A stretch of 64,000 nucleotides of DNA, from contig NZ_JANCMW010000017.1 in assembly GCF_029207565.1 (NCBI RefSeq), positions 31,093 through 95,092 of the forward strand, read 5' to 3'. The notes beneath the pieces are model-generated. The model made no database searches and had not been told where the DNA came from. It saw nothing but the letters and a program-made list of their open reading frames with translations. The stretch's first letter is position 1. Every line of letters starts with the position of its first letter. This document shows positions 1 through 7,838 of this stretch, piece by piece. Source of the DNA: Marinobacter iranensis. Its GTDB lineage: Bacteria > Pseudomonadota > Gammaproteobacteria > Pseudomonadales > Oleiphilaceae. A program made the position numbers and the translations under genes.

Positions 1-266
1 ATCGTGGCAATGGCCTGGAAATAGGGATGCTCAGAGGGATCCAACTGGTTACAGAAGAAACGCTCGATGGCATCACCACCGAACTGTCCCGGTGGAAGGC
101 TGATGTTGTGAACGACCAACAGTGAAACGTTGGCCTTTTCGGGGCGGGGGCCAAAGTTCGGAGACGGGCACCAGTGGGCATCACGTACCCGCCCGGTCAC
201 GCGCAGGCCGGTAGCGGCTTTTTCCGAAAGATCTATGGTGTTCGGGGAGATGATTGGTTCAGGCAA
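1..266 (-). CDS. ampD: AmpD, 1,6-anhydro-N-acetylmuramyl-L-alanine amidase (5' part only)
   Basis: This is the N-terminal part of the cytoplasmic zinc amidase that cleaves the stem peptide from anhydromuropeptides during cell-wall recycling. In many gammaproteobacteria its loss induces AmpC beta-lactamase. The minus strand reads WCPSPNFGPRPE followed by LLVVHNISLPPGQFGG, the AmpD signature with the zinc-ligand His in VVHN, then LDPSEHPYFQ. The gene runs off the left edge of the window. No ATG or GTG is in frame downstream of the in-frame stop near 320. I take the TTG at 266 as start, which is weakly supported, so the first 20-30 residues are uncertain. The DUF1631 gene lies upstream on the same strand, 100 bp away. 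Confidence 0.85.
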   Translation of the reverse strand, partial: MPEPIISPNTIDLSEKAATGLRVTGRVRDAHWCPSPNFGPRPEKANVSLLVVHNISLPPGQFGGDAIERFFCNQLDPSEHPYFQAIAT

Positions 267-366
267 AGTGTTTCCAGCGGGCCGGCGGTAAACGCACCGG
301 GTGCGTCCACCATTGTTACTTTAATGCCCCTGATTGAAGCACAAAGTCGCCGGTCTTGCTATACGA

Positions 367-2724
367 TCAGTCCTTGCGGCTGCTACGGAGGTTGTCGATG
401 ATCGATTCCAGCGCCCGGTCGAAAATCAGGCCGTCGTCCAGCATGGTAATCTCGTCCGCGGCCAAAGCCATCGCCAGGTTTTCCCGGTGATATTCCGCCA
501 CCTTGGCACCACTCCGGTTAACGAAGATGTACTTGCCCGTAGCCTTGATAAACGCCGCCAGTTTACAACGGGTCTTGTTGCCATCACGAGTCAGTTCAAT
601 CCAGGAGCCGACACGCAGGCTATCGGCCCGCTCCAGCCACTGCGGTTCGATACAGGCATCCGCCGGCGTCTCTGTGACCGCTTCCTCGGCAGCGGGGGCT
701 GCCGGCCCGGTTGTCGGTTCTGGGTCCGCAAGTGCCGGAGAGCGTGATGGAGAGGGAGCCGGCGCTTCGCTCATGGGCGGCGTCTCCGCTACTTCCGGTG
801 CACTGGGCGTATTCTCCAGAGCTCCCTCCGGTGCCGCCGACAGTTCTGCCTTCGCCTGATCTTCAGCAGGTTCAACGGGTGCGGCACGGCGGGTGGTTGT
901 GACCAGGCGCTGGAAAACATCCACGTGAGCCAGTTCAAGGTCCCGAATAGCCGCATCGGTAGCGAACGGATCCCAGGCAATTTCCTGCAATGCCGTTCTC
1001 AGCCCGTCCACGATACCGGGTATCGACCTGAGCAAATCGCTACGGGTGTTCTCACCGACAGGCCGGGGATCAACACTCCAGACCAGTTGCCTGGTAAGGT
1101 CGGACGCTTCCTGCCAACGTTCGCTGTCCTCGCCTTCGCGCAGCACGATCCACTGCAGGTACTTGGACCAGGCTTCGTTCAGCAGAGTTGCTACCTGGGG
1201 AGGCAGCTCACGCCCGGTTATCTGTTCATTCAGCAGGGTCTCGGTCGCCTTTGATGCCCTCTCCTGCTTGGCCCTGCCTTCTTCAGCATCGCGCAGGCGC
1301 TGTTCCACCAGTTCCCTGCGGCGACGATCCAGATCCATGAAGTGACCAAAGTCACTGAGTAATTCGCTGAAGATGTCCACATTGGTGGTGAACTCGTTCA
1401 GCACACGATCAACCACGGATTCAATTTTCTCCCGCAACGGATCACGCTGGCCAGTCTTCTTCTCTGTCCAGCCAATGGCGGACATGGCCAATTCATTCAG
1501 CAGCTTCCGCACCGGATGTCCGCCGCGGTTAAAGAAATTCTTGTCGCTCAGGGCAACCTTCAGCACCGGAATCTGCAGGCGCCCGATGACCGCTTTCATA
1601 ACGGGGTGAAGCTGACGGTCTTCAAGGATGAAGTCGAACAGCATGGAAACCAGGTTGATCACATCGCTGTCTACCTGGCCTGCATGGTACTTCCGCCCGT
1701 TTTCCGAACGGAAAACTGACTGTAGCTGCTCCGAGAGGGGAACAACCTCACCCTCACCCCAATGAACAGACTGCGACTGGATTTCATGCAGCCGTGACAT
1801 CAGGGCGCCAGTATCAAGTGTTCCGGCACCGCGGCTATGCACACCACCACTCCCGGATGCACTCTCCCCCTGGTGCAGAAGCGCACTGAGCTCGGAAAAA
1901 GTTGCCCGCACGTCATCAGAATCAGACGGTGCCGTCAGCGGCCCCGAGGAATCCGACTCCGGGTGGGCTGACAGCACACCGGTATTCCGGTTCTGTGCCG
2001 GCGCGGATTTTCCTGACGGAGCACGGCCGCCAACCGGAGGCCGGCGCATGTCCGGCAAGACACCTTCCGCAATCAGGGTTTTGTTGGCATCCTTGTAGAA
2101 ATCACCCAGAACACCCACAAGCAAACGGTCAAACAGCTTTAAGACCACCAGCTTGGCGCGAATGTCGATTTCCAGGTCAGCACAGGCTTCCGCCACGCCG
2201 CCGCAGATAACCTCGGGGCTCAAGGGCATCTGGCTGTCTTCCAGCCTCACTGCCGGAACAAGATGGGCCACCCGCACATTCAGCAGGCGTATAACCTCGG
2301 CATGCTGGTTGCGCAGCTTGTTGATCAGATTGTCGATAGCAACCTGCTGCTCCAGGTCGGAATGATCCACCAGGGCCAGTGAATCCTGATCGACTTCGTC
2401 CAGGGTGCCGCTGCCACCACCCGGCCGGAACGAACCGATTTCGTTGAAGGCGCGGCTGACGTATTGCAGCACCGAGACCGTCATGTTCTTGCGACGCAAT
2501 CTCAGTTCCCGCATGGCGTCAAAGTACGCGGTCTGGTCCTGGTTGGTTCCGGCCTTGTCCGCCAGTTCAAAGAGTGCGTCGTCCGCCTTGTCGAAAAATC
2601 CCGACAGGACCGATTTCAGTGACTGACCAGATACGTCACGCAGGCGTACCAGAGAGCCCGGCAGGGAGAACCTGTCCGGCAATTTCTGGCTCTTGAGACT
2701 TACAACCTTGTTATCCTGCGCCAT
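367..2724 (-). CDS. DUF1631 family protein
   Basis: A 785-residue protein of the DUF1631 family, whose molecular function is not established. It is predicted cytoplasmic, with no signal peptide or membrane segment. The body is largely helical and charged. A Pro/Ala/Glu-rich linker lies around residues 640-690, and a C-terminal domain of about 95 residues begins near PQWLERADSLRVGSW and could be a small beta-barrel. The start ATG at 2724 is preceded by a GGAG-like ribosome-binding site. It is divergent from nadC with a 246-bp intergenic region and lies upstream of ampD on the same strand. Family assignment is by recognition of the overall sequence; I infer no activity. Confidence 0.75.
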   Translation of the reverse strand: MAQDNKVVSLKSQKLPDRFSLPGSLVRLRDVSGQSLKSVLSGFFDKADDALFELADKAGTNQDQTAYFDAMRELRLRRKNMTVSVLQYVSRAFNEIGSFRPGGGSGTLDEVDQDSLALVDHSDLEQQVAIDNLINKLRNQHAEVIRLLNVRVAHLVPAVRLEDSQMPLSPEVICGGVAEACADLEIDIRAKLVVLKLFDRLLVGVLGDFYKDANKTLIAEGVLPDMRRPPVGGRAPSGKSAPAQNRNTGVLSAHPESDSSGPLTAPSDSDDVRATFSELSALLHQGESASGSGGVHSRGAGTLDTGALMSRLHEIQSQSVHWGEGEVVPLSEQLQSVFRSENGRKYHAGQVDSDVINLVSMLFDFILEDRQLHPVMKAVIGRLQIPVLKVALSDKNFFNRGGHPVRKLLNELAMSAIGWTEKKTGQRDPLREKIESVVDRVLNEFTTNVDIFSELLSDFGHFMDLDRRRRELVEQRLRDAEEGRAKQERASKATETLLNEQITGRELPPQVATLLNEAWSKYLQWIVLREGEDSERWQEASDLTRQLVWSVDPRPVGENTRSDLLRSIPGIVDGLRTALQEIAWDPFATDAAIRDLELAHVDVFQRLVTTTRRAAPVEPAEDQAKAELSAAPEGALENTPSAPEVAETPPMSEAPAPSPSRSPALADPEPTTGPAAPAAEEAVTETPADACIEPQWLERADSLRVGSWIELTRDGNKTRCKLAAFIKATGKYIFVNRSGAKVAEYHRENLAMALAADEITMLDDGLIFDRALESIIDNLRSSRKD

Positions 2725-2784
2725 TCGGCTGCTCCGGGTGGTAACTGGAGAAATGTGTTATTGCACATCTTAGGCCTTCCCCAC

Positions 2785-2818
2785 GTCACCTTGTGTCAGA
2801 ATTTGTCACCTTTTGTGT
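2785..2818. repeat. Direct repeat GTCACCTT in the DUF1631/nadC divergent region
   Basis: GTCACCTTGTGT (2785-2796) recurs as GTCACCTTTTGTGT (2805-2818), 20 bp apart, in the 246-bp region between the divergent DUF1631 and nadC starts. The spacing is close to two helical turns, as expected for a tandem regulator site. No known operator consensus was recognised. Confidence 0.3.
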
Positions 2819-2970
2819 TTAAGTGATGGTCGTCACAGTTTAGCACTCTCGCCCTTTTAGTTGGCACTCACATCCTTACGCGTTTGGCGAATCCGGCCCC
2901 GGGCTATAGAATCATCTTCCCTGATCCGAACACGTTACCAAGCCGCCAACGAACAACCGGAAATACAGTC

Positions 2971-3819
2971 ATGATTCCAGCCGAACTGCTTCGCCAGTCC
3001 CGCATCGAAACCGTCGCACAAAGCCTGCGCGAAGACATCGGAGACGGCGACATCACTGCCATGCTGATTCCGCAGGATCGTATCAGCCGCGGGCATGTGA
3101 TCACCCGCGAAACCGCCACCATTGCCGGACGTGCCTGGGTCGAAGAGGTGTTCAGGCAGGTGGACCCGAGAGTAACCCTGCAGTGGCAGGTGCAGGACGG
3201 GGATGAAACTCACGCCGGCCAGGAACTGTTCACCATGGAAGGCCCCGCCCGTAGCCTGCTCACTGCGGAACGCTCAGCCCTGAACTGGCTGCAACTGTTG
3301 TCCGGCGTGGCAACCACTTGCACTGGCTACTCCCGCCGGGTAGCCCATACCGGCGTTCAGTTGCTCGACACCCGCAAAACCCTTCCGGGCCTGCGCCTGG
3401 CCCAGAAATATGCGGTTACCTGCGGCGGCTGCCACAACCATCGCATTGGCCTGTGGGATGCGTTCCTGATCAAGGAAAACCACATCGCCGCCTGCGGATC
3501 CATCGCGGAAGCCGTCAGGGAGGCCCGCCGCATTGCGCCCGGCCGGCCAGTGGAAGTGGAAACCGAGAACCCGGACGAACTGGACCAGGCCCTTGCAGCC
3601 GGGGCCGATATCATCATGCTGGACGAGTTTTCACTGGAGGACATGCGCCAGGCGGTTATCCGCACGGCAGGAGCGGCGAAACTGGAGGCGTCCGGTGGCA
3701 TAAACAGCGAAACGCTGGTGCCGATCGCGGAGACCGGTGTCGACTATATGTCCATCGGCGCACTGACCAAGGATGTCAGGGCCGTGGATCTGTCCATGCG
3801 CCTCGACACAAGCGGCTGA
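2971..3819 (+). CDS. nadC: Nicotinate-nucleotide pyrophosphorylase (carboxylating), NadC
   Basis: Quinolinate phosphoribosyltransferase of de novo NAD synthesis. It converts quinolinate and PRPP to nicotinate mononucleotide, CO2 and pyrophosphate in the cytoplasm. The 282-residue product has the usual family length. Visible signatures are ERSALNWLQLLSGVAT, LDTRKTLPGLRLAQKYAV, CGGCHNHRIGLWDAFLIKEN and LEASGGI, which contribute the quinolinate and PRPP sites. I chose the ATG at 2971 (MIPAELLRQ); the same frame is open further upstream to about 2884 but that part does not look like NadC. The gene stands alone, divergent from DUF1631 and convergent with yqcC 25 bp downstream. Confidence 0.96.
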   Translation: MIPAELLRQSRIETVAQSLREDIGDGDITAMLIPQDRISRGHVITRETATIAGRAWVEEVFRQVDPRVTLQWQVQDGDETHAGQELFTMEGPARSLLTAERSALNWLQLLSGVATTCTGYSRRVAHTGVQLLDTRKTLPGLRLAQKYAVTCGGCHNHRIGLWDAFLIKENHIAACGSIAEAVREARRIAPGRPVEVETENPDELDQALAAGADIIMLDEFSLEDMRQAVIRTAGAAKLEASGGINSETLVPIAETGVDYMSIGALTKDVRAVDLSMRLDTSG

Positions 3820-3844
3820 ATCATTCAGGAATCGGCTTACAGGC

Positions 3845-4189
3845 TCAGGGCTGACCGGATAGCAGCCGGTCCATTTCTTCCAACTCACGGATCAGGCCGG
3901 TGCCGGATTCTTCCCTGCCCCGGAAGTGCTCTTCCGCCATCGGTGCCATACCGGATACCCGTGGCAGGGGATACCCGCCCTCAATCAATACCTTCATACG
4001 GCGAACGAACACGAACTGAAGCCACTGGGTGAACGCCAGGGTGTCCACGGCGAACGGCTGAGCACTCTGCAACGCCTCTGGCGGTGGCGGCTCGCTTTCC
4101 CACGCATCGATTCGACGTAACTCAATCTCTATCTGAAGCAGGCTGTCCGCAACACGGGCGGTATGGTCGGACGGTCTTGCCATAATCAT
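3845..4189 (-). CDS. yqcC: YqcC family protein (DUF446)
   Basis: A small acidic cytoplasmic protein of 114 residues resembling the YqcC/DUF446 family, which is often found near tRNA pseudouridine synthase C. Its role is unknown. Family-like parts are the helical N-terminal region with ELRRIDAWE, then LAFTQWLQFVFVRRM and LPRVSGMAPMAEEHF. The first ATG (4189) is favoured because AGAGGT lies five bases upstream and overlaps the end of parA, suggesting translational coupling; ATG 4183 is the alternative. It is the last gene of the minus-strand DUF2066-CDP-alcohol-hda-parA-yqcC run. Confidence 0.8.
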   Translation of the reverse strand: MIMARPSDHTARVADSLLQIEIELRRIDAWESEPPPPEALQSAQPFAVDTLAFTQWLQFVFVRRMKVLIEGGYPLPRVSGMAPMAEEHFRGREESGTGLIRELEEMDRLLSGQP

Positions 4190-4198
4190 GGTTTACCT

Positions 4199-4996
4199 CT
4201 AATCAGCCAGCGGCTCCAGCTCAACGGTTTCCCCGTGAAGCACCCGGTACAGGTCTTCATACTGCCGTGTCAGCGGATGCTTCGGCGCCATATGGATCAG
4301 CGGCTGACGGTTCTGGTGGGACTCTTTCATCTTCACCGAACTGGACAGCCTCACCGGCAGCATCGGCAGCCCCTCATCAATTAACTCACGGACCAGCTTC
4401 TTGGGTAGGCTGGCCCTGGGCTGGAATTGGTTGGCAACGATGCCTTCCACTACCAGGTCTTCGTTATGGTCTTCCTGCAACTCCTGAATTTCATGGAGGA
4501 TGCTGTAAAGCGCTTGCCGGGAAAAATCGTCGCAATCGAAGGGAATCAGGCAGCGCTGTGCCGCGATCAGCGCCGAACGGGTATAGAAATTGAGCGCCGG
4601 CGCGGTATCGATATAGATTTCGTCAAAGGACTCACCCAGTTTCTTGAGCGCTTCCCGTAGTTTGTAGATCTTGTGCTTGGCTTCCAGCTTGCGTTCCAGG
4701 AAATCCAGCTCCGGGCTGGAGGGCATGACAAACAGGTTGTCAAAGGGCGAGGCGTGAACAAACTCGTCAGCACGACGATTAAACACCGTAAACGCGACTG
4801 TCTGCTCCAGGTAGTCTGCAATTGTGTCCTTGAACTCCCCCGCCGGCTTGCCCAGCAGGTAATGGGTTGAATTACCCTGGGGATCAAGATCGACAACCAG
4901 CGTACGCTTACCCCTGGCGGCGCTGATAGCCGCCAGGTTACAGGTGATACTGGATTTACCAACGCCACCCTTCTGATTAAACACCACTCGTCTCAT
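4199..4996 (-). CDS. Orphan ParA/MinD-type ATPase
   Basis: A 265-residue ParA family ATPase. The deviant Walker A motif is at the very N-terminus (QKGGVGKSS), followed by the switch/Walker B region VVDLDPQGNST and the IYIDTAPAL segment, all typical of ParA. Start at ATG 4996 is chosen because AGGGGAAG lies just upstream and the reading frame upstream overlaps hda without family similarity. No parB or recognised parS accompanies it. ParA proteins without ParB often position other cargos such as chemotaxis arrays, pili or metabolic complexes. Placement directly after hda could hint at a link to replication or segregation, but that is inference. It is clearly not the chromosomal Soj of the oriC region by context. 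Confidence 0.85.
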   Translation of the reverse strand: MRRVVFNQKGGVGKSSITCNLAAISAARGKRTLVVDLDPQGNSTHYLLGKPAGEFKDTIADYLEQTVAFTVFNRRADEFVHASPFDNLFVMPSSPELDFLERKLEAKHKIYKLREALKKLGESFDEIYIDTAPALNFYTRSALIAAQRCLIPFDCDDFSRQALYSILHEIQELQEDHNEDLVVEGIVANQFQPRASLPKKLVRELIDEGLPMLPVRLSSSVKMKESHQNRQPLIHMAPKHPLTRQYEDLYRVLHGETVELEPLAD

Positions 4997-5034
4997 CTTG
5001 CTTCCCCTGACAGTTTCCCTGCGAACAGAACGCC

Positions 5035-5733
5035 CTACCAACCCAACACCGACTTGACGAAAGGTATCGTCAGCCGCCGCTGGGCACGCAATGAGTTTTC
5101 ATCCAGGCGATCCAGGATCGCCAGTAAATCGGCCAGTTTCCGGGGCGCACGCTTTAAAATGAACGCAGCCACATCATCGCCAAGAACAAGACCTCGCTGT
5201 TCGGCCCTCGCCATCAGTATCCTGAGGCGGTCATCGTCGCGATTGATGCCTAACTGAATGGTGAGCCCATGACGAAGCCGGGACACCAGGTCCTGCAACC
5301 CGAAAGGCAGCGACCCTGGCAGCTCTGACAAGCTGACGATCATCAGGTTGCCGTGGTCGTTTACCCGATTGTACAGATGGAAGACGGCTTCTTCCCAGTC
5401 TTCCTGACCGGCGATGAGCTCCAGATCATCCACACAGATCACCGCCTGCGCCTCAAGGCCCGCGAGTGACTCCGGGCCGAAAGGTAATAGTTCCTCGATA
5501 CTGACACAAACGGCGCTCTGTCCCTTTTGCTCTGCAAGATGACAGGCGGCCTGCAACAAATGACTTTTCCCCGTGTCGGCATCACCACAGATGACGATAA
5601 CGGGCACCGCACCGGCCTGCTCGCAGGCTGACTTCAGCCGGGCCGCGGCATCGGCGTTTCTGTCACCGTGGAAATTATCGAATCGGGCATCATCCCGAAG
5701 CTTGACACCCAATACCAGCTGCGACGCACTCAC
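5035..5733 (-). CDS. hda: Hda, DnaA regulatory inactivator
   Basis: AAA+ protein related to the DnaA ATPase domain. With the beta clamp it stimulates DnaA-ATP hydrolysis after initiation (RIDA). At 232 residues it matches Hda length. It carries a P-loop variant GDADTGKSHLL (about 50-60), Walker B VICVDDLELI, and a C-terminal AAA lid with DDVAAFILKRAPRKLADLLAILD. The N-terminus QLVLGVKLRDDARFDNF contains a plausible clamp-binding QL(V)LG motif. The start is GTG at 5733 and overlaps the stop of the upstream CDP-alcohol phosphatidyltransferase as GTGA, implying coupled translation. Confidence 0.92.
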   Translation of the reverse strand: MSASQLVLGVKLRDDARFDNFHGDRNADAAARLKSACEQAGAVPVIVICGDADTGKSHLLQAACHLAEQKGQSAVCVSIEELLPFGPESLAGLEAQAVICVDDLELIAGQEDWEEAVFHLYNRVNDHGNLMIVSLSELPGSLPFGLQDLVSRLRHGLTIQLGINRDDDRLRILMARAEQRGLVLGDDVAAFILKRAPRKLADLLAILDRLDENSLRAQRRLTIPFVKSVLGW

Positions 5734-6287
5734 TGTCTCTTTGTCCTCCAGGCCCTCAGGCTCCAGACACCGATGTAATGGGCGCCACTGAAAATGGCTG
5801 AAGCCGTTACCAACAGAATCCCCACTTCAACAACCCAGGGCTGCATCGGCAAGCCCGCCAGCAAAATGATGATCGCCAGAGCAACGAGAATCTGGATCAG
5901 GGTGTTGAATTTGCCGGGAAGGCTCGGCTGCATATCAAAGCGGCCGACACTGTAATGGTACACCAGCCCGCCACACACAATGAGGATATCCCGCCCCAAC
6001 ACCAGCCAGAACAGCCATGGGGGCAGCACTCCAGTCAGCACAAGCATCAGGTAGGCGGTAATCAGCAGGGCCTTGTCGGCCAGCGGGTCGGCAATGGCAC
6101 CAAGGCGGGTCCGCCAGTTGAAATGGCGCGCCAGGAACCCGTCAAAGGCATCCGTTGCCGCGGCAACGAAAAATATAATCAGGGCAAAGCGGTATTCCTT
6201 GGCCATCAGGGCGGCGGCAAAAGGGGCAATCAGCAGAATGCGCACAAACGTCAGCGCATTGGGAATCCAGCGCCAGCGGTACGTCAT
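5730..6287 (-). CDS. CDP-alcohol phosphatidyltransferase family membrane protein
   Basis: Integral membrane enzyme of 185 residues with about five to six hydrophobic segments. The full CDP-alcohol phosphotransferase motif is present from DAFDGFLAR through GAIADPLAD, with four Asp residues that bind two metals and the CDP-alcohol. Family members exchange CMP of CDP-diacylglycerol for an alcohol. This sequence is PgsA-like but I cannot tell phosphatidylglycerophosphate synthase from a paralogue. It is coupled to hda by a GTGA overlap and lies 33 bp after the DUF2066 gene. The same DUF2066/CDP-alcohol/hda linkage is known to me from Pseudomonas-type genomes. Confidence 0.88.
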   Translation of the reverse strand: MTYRWRWIPNALTFVRILLIAPFAAALMAKEYRFALIIFFVAAATDAFDGFLARHFNWRTRLGAIADPLADKALLITAYLMLVLTGVLPPWLFWLVLGRDILIVCGGLVYHYSVGRFDMQPSLPGKFNTLIQILVALAIIILLAGLPMQPWVVEVGILLVTASAIFSGAHYIGVWSLRAWRTKRQ

Positions 6288-6320
6288 GACACGACTCCCC
6301 TCTTCCCGAACACCGCGATA

Positions 6321-7640
6321 TTATTCCCCGTTTTCCGATTCAATCACCGAGGCCGGCTGCCAGCGATAATGGAGGACCTGATAGAGAGACTCAAACGCCT
6401 GCTCGGATTCCTCCTGATCAACCAGCAAAGGCTGGTAGACAAACAACGGGTTCGCCGAAGCCGCCGCATTGTCCGCGCTGTCCTCTGCCAGGGCGATACC
6501 TCCCTCCGGCGCCTGCTGGACCGTTTGCTCCGCCGGCTGGCTGCCTGATTGATCATCCTCTTCGCGAGTGGGCATCCGGGAAACTTCGGCATCGGAAAGC
6601 GGAACCAGCCTTGGGTCCAGGGCAATATACTGCTTCAGTTGCTCCATTTCCCCGGAAAAGGCCACCCGAAGCGTCAGTTGGTCGTCCCTGGCCCTGGTGG
6701 CACCAGCCTCAACAACCGGAGACAGGTTCTTGAGCGCGCCATTCACATTGGCATAATCCTTCAGATTGGTCACCCCATGCACCACGATATCCACCTGAGG
6801 AGATTCGCCTACCTCGCTGCCAGCCACAGCGTACCGGTCCGCAAACATCTCAGCCCAGCGCCCGACGACAGCTGCCGCCAGTGCCTCCGGTGTATCAGCA
6901 GTGACTGATTGCTCCGCGCTATCCAGCCCCATACCATCGAACACCCAACCGGCACGCCACTGCGATCCTGACCGACTGACCCGTACCAGGGATATCAGGT
7001 CGTGCTCCATGTCTTCGGAGGTGGTGCGGACACTGGATGTGAACTGGCCCCAGATATCCGATAACAGTTCCCGGTCATCCCGGTATCCGGCCGGTGGCAG
7101 GCTGACCGGCAGGCCACGGTCAACCGCTGCGTCCTGAAAGACACGGCGCCACTCAGCCCCGGCACCATCATTTTCATTGGCACGATGGACAAGGGTACGG
7201 CGCCCGCCTTCCTCCACCGCGATCCAGGCCAGCGTCAGGGGGCGGTTGGCCCCCCAGACCGGCGCATCCGCCGAGGCCAGCGCACGGTTGACACCAACAG
7301 CTCCGAAGTTCATGCGCAGGCGATGGTTTCCCTGGTCAGAACGCAGGAACTGATACGACTGCAACAGCGACTCGGCATCGCCCAGCAGCTCCTCGACACC
7401 TTCACTGCGCAGTACCTCCCGGGTTCCGGAGACGCGCACGAATACACGGCTGAGGCCGTCTGCGTAGCCCTGCTCCAGATCCTGTGGCTGGGAACTCGCG
7501 ACAGGCACTTCCACCGAGTAGAGGCCAGTGACGGTAACGGCGGCGGTTGGTGCCGCAATCAGCGCCAGAACACCGAATAACCGGAGTGACCGACGGATTA
7601 TCTGCGCTGCCTGTATCGAGATTTTTCCTGAGTCTGGCAT
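6321..7640 (-). CDS. DUF2066 domain secreted protein
   Basis: A 439-residue DUF2066 protein, function unknown, common next to purM in gammaproteobacteria. From ATG 7640 it begins with a positively charged stretch and a hydrophobic segment (LRLFGVLALIAAPTAAVTV), a plausible signal peptide for export to the periplasm. DUF2066 features follow: GLYSVEVPV, GYADGLSRVFVRVSGTREVL and a long beta-rich body ending in a Gln/Ala-rich tail. The frame is open to 7790, but ATG 7640 has AGGGTG upstream and gives the signal peptide. It heads the minus-strand operon and is divergent from purM. Confidence 0.85.
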   Translation of the reverse strand: MPDSGKISIQAAQIIRRSLRLFGVLALIAAPTAAVTVTGLYSVEVPVASSQPQDLEQGYADGLSRVFVRVSGTREVLRSEGVEELLGDAESLLQSYQFLRSDQGNHRLRMNFGAVGVNRALASADAPVWGANRPLTLAWIAVEEGGRRTLVHRANENDGAGAEWRRVFQDAAVDRGLPVSLPPAGYRDDRELLSDIWGQFTSSVRTTSEDMEHDLISLVRVSRSGSQWRAGWVFDGMGLDSAEQSVTADTPEALAAAVVGRWAEMFADRYAVAGSEVGESPQVDIVVHGVTNLKDYANVNGALKNLSPVVEAGATRARDDQLTLRVAFSGEMEQLKQYIALDPRLVPLSDAEVSRMPTREEDDQSGSQPAEQTVQQAPEGGIALAEDSADNAAASANPLFVYQPLLVDQEESEQAFESLYQVLHYRWQPASVIESENGE

Positions 7641-7724
7641 GAAACACCCTGCAATTCGTCTGAATGGCGCATAGGATACACCAAGGCCCCTGGCGTGAGT
7701 AGCTAACCGGGATTGCGGAAAGTC

Positions 7725-7772
7725 AATGCAATTCCACACTGCCTGCATGATGGCAAAGATGGCAATTGCATT
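7725..7772. promoter_or_regulatory. Inverted repeat AATGCAATT / AATTGCATT between DUF2066 and purM
   Basis: A perfect 9-bp inverted repeat, AATGCAATT (7725-7733) and AATTGCATT (7764-7772), lies in the 198-bp divergent promoter region. The half-sites are 39 bp apart start to start. It does not match the E. coli PurR box. It may bind a regulator of purM, of the DUF2066 operon, or both; it could also be chance. Confidence 0.3.
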
Positions 7773-7838
7773 TGGAGCGCCGTTCCGCACCTGTTAAAAT
7801 CCGCCGCCTGACCCACTGTCCAAACGGTTAATCACACC

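Noticed and set aside
7641..7838. Possible E. coli-type PurR operator before purM
   Set aside because: No match to the 16-bp ACGCAAACGTTTGCGT consensus.
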